Source: Lysobacterales bacterium
GTDB taxonomy: Bacteria; Pseudomonadota; Gammaproteobacteria; Xanthomonadales; UBA2363
Direction: 5' to 3'
NCBI GenBank assembly: GCA_019634735.1
Contig: JAHCAT010000018.1
Location: 1 to 64,000, forward strand
Length of the DNA: 64,000 nucleotides
The position numbers and the translations under genes are program-made. The notes under the pieces were generated by a model that saw only the letters and a list, made by a program, of their open reading frames with translations, was not told the origin of the DNA and made no database searches. Shown piece after piece: positions 58,649 through 64,000 of the stretch (positions within the stretch are counted from its first letter, which is position 1; each line of letters begins with the position of its first letter).

Positions 58649-61600
58649 ATGCGATTCTTCGATTCATTGCGGCGCGGAACGCTCGCGTTCGGCTGTGCCC
58701 TGCTTCTGACCGTATCGACCACCCCCTTCAGCCAACAGGCTCTGGCCGATGACGCGCGCGAAATGCGCCAGCTCAGTGCCGACGGGCCCAAGCTGAGCGA
58801 CGCCGAGGCCCGGGCGCTTGCCGGCAAGCCTGCCGAAGCCATCGAGCCCGAGGCCGGCGCGCCGCTCGACGGCGGCTTCGTCGAGGCGACCGACAACTAT
58901 GTGTTCGCCACCACCACCAGCGGCAACCTGGTCGACATGTCGGCCGGCACCACGCAGATCTTGGCCGCAAATCTGGACGACACCGCCTCGGCGGTGACGC
59001 CGATCGGCTTCGACTTCGTCTTCCAGGGCGCGGTCTACAGCCAGTTCTCTGCCAATTCCAACGGCCTGATCCGGCTGGGTCCGACTGTTGTCCAGAATGC
59101 CGGCCCCTACAAGCCGCTGGGACAGGCAGGCCAGGCGCTGATCAGCGCCTATGGCGCCGACCAGCGCACCCATACCAGTGGCCGCGTGCACTTCCGGGTC
59201 GATGGGACTGCCCCGAACCGGGTGCTGGTGGTCGAGTTCCTGAATATGCAGGCGAACTGGAACGCCGGGGGCACCGCCGATCTCACCTACCAGGTGCTGC
59301 TGTCGGAGACCACCGGCCAGATCGAGTTCCGCTACGGCGCGATGGCCATGAGCACCCTCGGCGCCGCCGATGCCAACTCCCGCGACCCGCACATCGGCTT
59401 CTCCTCCGGCAGCGTCGCCGGCACCATCGGCACGGTGACCGCGCCGCAGAGCGGCGCTCCGGCGCCCACCTACGACGGCAACGTTGCCCCGCCGGTCGCA
59501 AACCTGTATGTCGCCGGTCCGATCGATGCGCTGACCTCGGCGGCCGATGGCGCCCGGCGAACCTTCACGTTCACCGCGCCGCCAGCGCCGACCGCGCCGA
59601 CCGGTCTCTCTTTCAGTGGTGTCGGGGCGACCTCCCTGACCATTGAATGGGTCGACTCGCCGAATGAGATCGCCTACGTCATCTACCGGTCCACCGACGG
59701 CGTCAACTTCTCCGTGTTCGGGGCCGCTCCCCAGGACGCCACCAGTTTCCTGGCCAGTGGCCTGTCACCCTCCACCTCCTACACCTGGCGCGTGCACGCG
59801 GCTTCCGAAGGCGCTCTCAGCGCGCCATTGCAGGGCGTCCAGGGCACCAACCCGCCTGCCAACATCCTCTCGACCCCCGCTGGCGGCAACTGGAGCGCGA
59901 CCACCACATGGGTCGGCGGCCAGGTGCCGACCAGCGACGACAACGTCACCATCAGCGACGGCAGCACGGTGGTCATCGACACCGCGGCGGTGGCCCTGAA
60001 CCTCACCGTCGGCACCGGCGGCGCGTCTGCCACCCTCGAGTGGGAGAGCGCGGTCGCGCGCACGCTGGTGCTGGGCGGCAACGCCACCATCGCCGCCAAT
60101 GGCATCTTCCGCAGCGCCGCAGCCGGCACCGTGGTCACCCACGCGCTGACCGTCCCCGGCAACCTGACCAACAATGGCGTGCTGGACTTCAGCACCAATG
60201 GCGACACCGCCGGTGCGGGCATCGTCTTCACCGGCGCGACGCCCGCCACCTTCGGCGGCAGCGGCGCCACCACCGACCTGCGCGCGCTCACCGTCAACAA
60301 GGGCGCACAGGCCAACCAGCTCGACCTGGAACCGGCCAATCTGACCGTGCGCGGCGTCGACACCGATGTCGCCGGTTTCCTGACGCTGACCAGCGGCACC
60401 CTGCGCATCGGCGGCACCTACACGGTGACCAACCGCCTGTTCACCACCGCCACCTACACGATCCCCGCTGCTGCCGGCCTGTGGCTGGACAACCCCAACT
60501 TCACGGTGGCGGCGACGGCTTCGGGAACGACCACGAACAACAACGGCCTGCTGCGGATCAGCCAGGGCACCTACAACGTCGGCCTCACCGGGGCCCACGG
60601 ACTGGGCGGTGGCGCCGGCGCCATCTTCGATATCCAGGGCGGCACGCTCAACGCGCCCCGTGTCGATCCGCAGAACGCGGTGGTCTGGAACCAGAGCGGC
60701 GGCACCGTCAATATCGGGACCATCGCCAACACGCGAACCGGCTTCGGCGCGTTCGAGCTGTTCAGCACCGCCTCGACGTTCACCATGAGCGGCGGCACCA
60801 TCAACCTGGTCCAGGCCAGCATCGCCGCCACGCCCATCGACTGGAACGTCCGCTCGACCACCTTCTCGGCGACCGGCGGCGTGGTGAACATCGGCACCGC
60901 GGCCACCGCCACGAACTTCAACTTCCGCATCCGGGCCAATCTGCCGGATTTCGTCATCGACAACACGGGCAACCCGAAGACCGCCACGGCGACTGCGCAG
61001 GTCAATCTGCGCGGCACGAGCACGATCAGTGCCGGCTCGAGCCTGGTCATCAATGGCCAGGTGGCCCTGGTGATCGGCCCGTCGTTCGTCAACAACGGCA
61101 CGCTGAACGGCACTGCGCTGAACACGCGGTTCTATTTCCTCGGCGGCGCCGGGCCGACCGTCTACTCGGGCAGCGGCACGGTGGTCGCACCGCTGCGCGC
61201 CTGGGAGGTCGACAACGTCGCCGGCGTGACCATCGACCCGTCGGTCAACCAGATCGCCGCGCTGCGCTTCAACAACTTCAGCGGCGGGCTGACCGGATCC
61301 GGCAAGCTGACCCTGGGCGACGGCGGCGCCACCAGCGCGGTGGTCCAGCTCGGCGTCGCGACGCCCAGCGCGCCGGCGTTCGGATTCGATGTGTCCCCGA
61401 TCTTCAATCCGGGCACCGGCGGCGTCATCAACATCTACGCGCAGGAGCTGTCCGCGCGCACCACCGGCCCTGAGCTGCCGCCGTCCAGGACGCTGACCAC
61501 CCTGTCGGTCTCCAACACCAACGGACTGACCATCGACGGCGGCGACATCACCGTCGTGGGTACTGGTGCCGGCGCGCTGACCATGACCAACGCGACCGTC

Positions 61601-64000
61601 GCCACCGGCTCGAACACGCTGGTCTTCGATTCGGCGACCGGCACCGTGGTCCGTACCCTGGCCGGCTATGTCGACGGAAACTTCCGGAAGACCTACGCCG
61701 CGGCCGGCGCCAAGACCTTCGAGGTCGGCACCGCCAATGGCTACACCCCGGTGATCGCCAACGCCACCGCCGGCACTTTCCCGGCGTCGATCACCGTCGC
61801 CGCGGTGCAGGGCAAGGCGCCGCAGATCGCGCCCGCCGACCTGGCCATCGACCGGCACTGGGTGCTGGCCGGCAGCGACGTCGACAGCGCCGATGTCACC
61901 TTCAGCTACCTGGATCCGGCCGACCTGCCGGTGACCGTGACGGAAGCCGACCTGGTCACCTTCCGGCGCGTCGGCGGCACCTTCACCGACCTGGGCGGCA
62001 CCATCGACACCGGCGCCAACACCATGGCGGTGGCCGGCGTGACCACCTTCGGGTTGTTCACCCTGGCCGAGCCGGGCGCCACCGTGCAGCTCGAGGCCGA
62101 CCTGTCGATCACCAAGACCGACGGCGTGACCACGGTCACCCCGGGCAGCCAGACCACCTACACCATCGTCGCCAGCAACGCGGTCGGTCCGGACCCGATC
62201 GTCGGGGCCACCGTCGCCGACACCTTCCCGGCCAGCCTGACCGGCTGCACCTGGACCTGTTCGGGCAGCGCGGGCGGCAGCTGCGGCAACGCCAACGGTG
62301 CCGGCAACATCAGCGAGCTGGTCGACCTGCCGGTCGGCGGCAGCGTGACCTTCCTGGCCACCTGCACGGTGGACCTGGCCGCGACCGGCACCATCGACAA
62401 CACCGCCACCGTCGCGGTGCCGTCCGGTGCCTTCGATCCTGACACCGACAACAACTCGGCGACCGACAGCAACACGGTCGATCTCGGCGGGCCGGAGATC
62501 GGCGTCAGCCCGGGCAGCTTCAGCTTCACGGTGACCACCGGCAGCGCCGACGCCCAGCCGCTGACGATCAGCAACAGCGGCACCACCGACCTGGTCTGGG
62601 ACATCGAGACCGACACCCTGTTCGGTCAGCCCGTCGAGTTCGATCCTGCGCTCAACGAGGTGCTGAGCATCCCGAACTTCTCGGTCGCCTCGGCCCCCAA
62701 TGGCGGCACGCCCTTCGTGGCCGTGGTGCCGGCGGGCGTGCTCACCAGCGGTCGCGTGGTCGGCTTCAGCTTCCAGGGCACCGTGTCCGGCATCACCGGC
62801 AACAGCTCCTGGGCGGCCGACCTGTGCATGCGGGTCGAGGGGCCGGATGGCTCGAACTACACGGTCGGCGGGTTCTCGACCTCGATCCCGAACTGCGCCG
62901 TCAATCCCTGGGATTTCGACGGGTCGGGCTCCAACAACGACGGCACCTATGCCAGCAGCCACGAGGACGTGTTCCCGTTCCCGCCGGGTGCCGACGATGC
63001 CGGCAACTGGACGATCACCTTCATCAACGGCTGGGACAGCGCGTCCGCCGCGACGATGAACTGGAGCAACGTGACCGTCACCCTGCACAAGGAGACGATG
63101 CCGACCGGCTGCTCCAGCCCGAACGTCGTGTCCTGGCTGATGGCCGATCCGGACAGCGGTACCACGGGTGCCGGCCTGTCCAGCGTGTCCAGCGTGATGG
63201 TCGATGCCGACGGCCTGGCGGTCGGCAGCTATGAGGCCTTCCTGTGCGTCAACAGCAACGACGGCGACGATCCGCTGGTCGTGGTGCCGGTGACGCTGGA
63301 CGTGGTCGCGCCGTCGATCACCGTGGCGCCGACCGAGATCGTGGCCAGCGTCGCCGCAAGCGGCCAGTCCACCACCGAGACGCTGACCATCGGCAACACC
63401 GGTGCGGGCGACCTGTTCTGGGAGATCCAGGAGGCGCCGGCCGGCGCGGCGAATCCGCAGGCCCACTTCCCGCTGCTGCCGCGGCAGGTGCTGCCGGGCC
63501 AGGGTGTGGCCAGCCTGGTCGCCGAGCCCATCGACGCGGCCCGGGCCGCGAAGCTGGCGCTGGAAGTGCCGCGTGGCGCACCGGAGCGCGACCGTCGCTC
63601 GCTGTTCGGCGGCGCTGCCGTGCCGGCCTTCACCACGACCGGCTTCAGCCGCTCCGACTACGTGACGTTCGACGCCCTGGTGCCGGGCTCGCTGACCTCC
63701 ATCGTCGATCCGGGTCCGGCAACGATCTTCGCCCAGACCTTCATCGGCGATAACTTCAGCCAGCACTTCTTCATCGCCACCAGCGGCGGTGCCCTCGCGC
63801 AGAACGCCTATGGCTACATCGACACGGCCACCGGCGCGGTCAACCAGCTGGGCGTACTGACCGGCGTGCCGGCCAGCGGCACCTGGACGTCGGCCGCATG
63901 GGACCGCACCAACGGCCAGGTCTACGCGGTGCTGGTGCCGGGCGGCGGCAACAACCAGCTCTACCGGATCGATGTCGCGGCTGGCACCGGCACCCTGGTC
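58649..64000 (+). CDS. Giant secreted surface protein (partial, 5' 1784 codons)
   Basis: An uninterrupted frame from ATG 58649, preceded by CATCGGGAGACC, to the window edge. Signal peptide to about residue 35 (LAFGCALLLTVSTTPFSQQA). Then comes a beta-rich module with IGFDFVFQGAVYSQFSANSN, an FN3 domain near 310-395 (PTAPTGLSFSGVGATSLTIE) and a long G8/passenger-like beta-helix beginning GGNWSATTTWVGGQVPTSDD. Around residue 1150-1280 is a DUF11-like domain (LSITKTDGVTTVTPGSQTTY). It is followed by choice-of-anchor/BACON-like modules (VSPGSFSFTVTTGSADAQPL; ITVAPTEIVASVAASGQSTT) with a proprotein-convertase-P-like stretch between. It is an outer-surface or secreted protein of unknown role. The C-terminus, and so the anchoring mode, lies outside the window. 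The 1333-residue frame on the other strand is a shadow. Confidence 0.88.
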   Translation, partial: MRFFDSLRRGTLAFGCALLLTVSTTPFSQQALADDAREMRQLSADGPKLSDAEARALAGKPAEAIEPEAGAPLDGGFVEATDNYVFATTTSGNLVDMSAGTTQILAANLDDTASAVTPIGFDFVFQGAVYSQFSANSNGLIRLGPTVVQNAGPYKPLGQAGQALISAYGADQRTHTSGRVHFRVDGTAPNRVLVVEFLNMQANWNAGGTADLTYQVLLSETTGQIEFRYGAMAMSTLGAADANSRDPHIGFSSGSVAGTIGTVTAPQSGAPAPTYDGNVAPPVANLYVAGPIDALTSAADGARRTFTFTAPPAPTAPTGLSFSGVGATSLTIEWVDSPNEIAYVIYRSTDGVNFSVFGAAPQDATSFLASGLSPSTSYTWRVHAASEGALSAPLQGVQGTNPPANILSTPAGGNWSATTTWVGGQVPTSDDNVTISDGSTVVIDTAAVALNLTVGTGGASATLEWESAVARTLVLGGNATIAANGIFRSAAAGTVVTHALTVPGNLTNNGVLDFSTNGDTAGAGIVFTGATPATFGGSGATTDLRALTVNKGAQANQLDLEPANLTVRGVDTDVAGFLTLTSGTLRIGGTYTVTNRLFTTATYTIPAAAGLWLDNPNFTVAATASGTTTNNNGLLRISQGTYNVGLTGAHGLGGGAGAIFDIQGGTLNAPRVDPQNAVVWNQSGGTVNIGTIANTRTGFGAFELFSTASTFTMSGGTINLVQASIAATPIDWNVRSTTFSATGGVVNIGTAATATNFNFRIRANLPDFVIDNTGNPKTATATAQVNLRGTSTISAGSSLVINGQVALVIGPSFVNNGTLNGTALNTRFYFLGGAGPTVYSGSGTVVAPLRAWEVDNVAGVTIDPSVNQIAALRFNNFSGGLTGSGKLTLGDGGATSAVVQLGVATPSAPAFGFDVSPIFNPGTGGVINIYAQELSARTTGPELPPSRTLTTLSVSNTNGLTIDGGDITVVGTGAGALTMTNATVATGSNTLVFDSATGTVVRTLAGYVDGNFRKTYAAAGAKTFEVGTANGYTPVIANATAGTFPASITVAAVQGKAPQIAPADLAIDRHWVLAGSDVDSADVTFSYLDPADLPVTVTEADLVTFRRVGGTFTDLGGTIDTGANTMAVAGVTTFGLFTLAEPGATVQLEADLSITKTDGVTTVTPGSQTTYTIVASNAVGPDPIVGATVADTFPASLTGCTWTCSGSAGGSCGNANGAGNISELVDLPVGGSVTFLATCTVDLAATGTIDNTATVAVPSGAFDPDTDNNSATDSNTVDLGGPEIGVSPGSFSFTVTTGSADAQPLTISNSGTTDLVWDIETDTLFGQPVEFDPALNEVLSIPNFSVASAPNGGTPFVAVVPAGVLTSGRVVGFSFQGTVSGITGNSSWAADLCMRVEGPDGSNYTVGGFSTSIPNCAVNPWDFDGSGSNNDGTYASSHEDVFPFPPGADDAGNWTITFINGWDSASAATMNWSNVTVTLHKETMPTGCSSPNVVSWLMADPDSGTTGAGLSSVSSVMVDADGLAVGSYEAFLCVNSNDGDDPLVVVPVTLDVVAPSITVAPTEIVASVAASGQSTTETLTIGNTGAGDLFWEIQEAPAGAANPQAHFPLLPRQVLPGQGVASLVAEPIDAARAAKLALEVPRGAPERDRRSLFGGAAVPAFTTTGFSRSDYVTFDALVPGSLTSIVDPGPATIFAQTFIGDNFSQHFFIATSGGALAQNAYGYIDTATGAVNQLGVLTGVPASGTWTSAAWDRTNGQVYAVLVPGGGNNQLYRIDVAAGTGTLV

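Noticed and set aside
59765..63766. 1333-residue open frame on the minus strand
   Set aside because: It lies opposite a plus-strand frame with a signal peptide, ribosome binding site and recognisable domains. The minus translation is low-complexity Arg/Gly/Ala/Asp/His and shows no domain.

Overview
The window is very GC-rich chromosomal DNA that is densely coded on both strands. It most resembles a gammaproteobacterium of the order Xanthomonadales (Lysobacterales). Three things support this: the block pncC, lexA, recA, recX, alaS, csrA, tRNA-Ser in that order; a LexA operator of the Xanthomonas type in front of lexA; and an abundance of secreted proteins of a style common in that group. I cannot name a species.

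Layout. 0.2-3.6 kb: peroxide defence, ahpC-ahpF-oxyR, with an OxyR-type site and promoter in front of ahpC. 3.7-9.3 kb: a DUF962 membrane protein, a long acyl-CoA dehydrogenase, an LEA-type lipoprotein, a patatin-like lipase, an Hsp15-like S4 protein and a small membrane protein. 9.4-12.6 kb: a transmembrane Ser/Thr kinase with TPRs followed by a TIGR02999-type ECF sigma factor. 12.9-25.2 kb: DNA repair and core genes mutS, pncC, a YfcC-type transporter (apparently with a CTG start), lexA, recA, recX, a methyltransferase, alaS, csrA, and tRNA-Ser(GCU) preceded by a truncated copy of itself. 25.2-32.5 kb: darP and pmbA, separated by a Ser/Thr kinase-histidine kinase-response regulator operon and two secreted proteins. 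32.6-39.0 kb: VTT-domain protein-tamA-tamB, an outer-membrane assembly operon. 39.2-53.4 kb: a secretome region with an extracellular nuclease, surface proteins, an odd metalloprotease, a delta-60-repeat protein fused to an FGE/SUMF1 domain, and a large membrane protein. 54.2-57.4 kb: an AT-richer island of orphan small genes separated by a recurring intergenic element. 57.4-64 kb: rlmM and the first 1784 codons of a giant secreted protein that runs off the window.

Features most worth a second look: the FGE domain flanked by 110-bp direct repeats, so that loss by recombination would restore a clean alternative C-terminus; the low-GC island, with two paralogous 86-residue genes, one broken by a single base in a T-run; the kinase-two-component operon joined by two GTGA overlaps; the Cys/Trp-rich amphipathic metalloprotease; and heptanucleotide arrays with a GGTCCC core at several gene 3' ends.

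All functional calls come from reading motifs and gene order. No database search was run.
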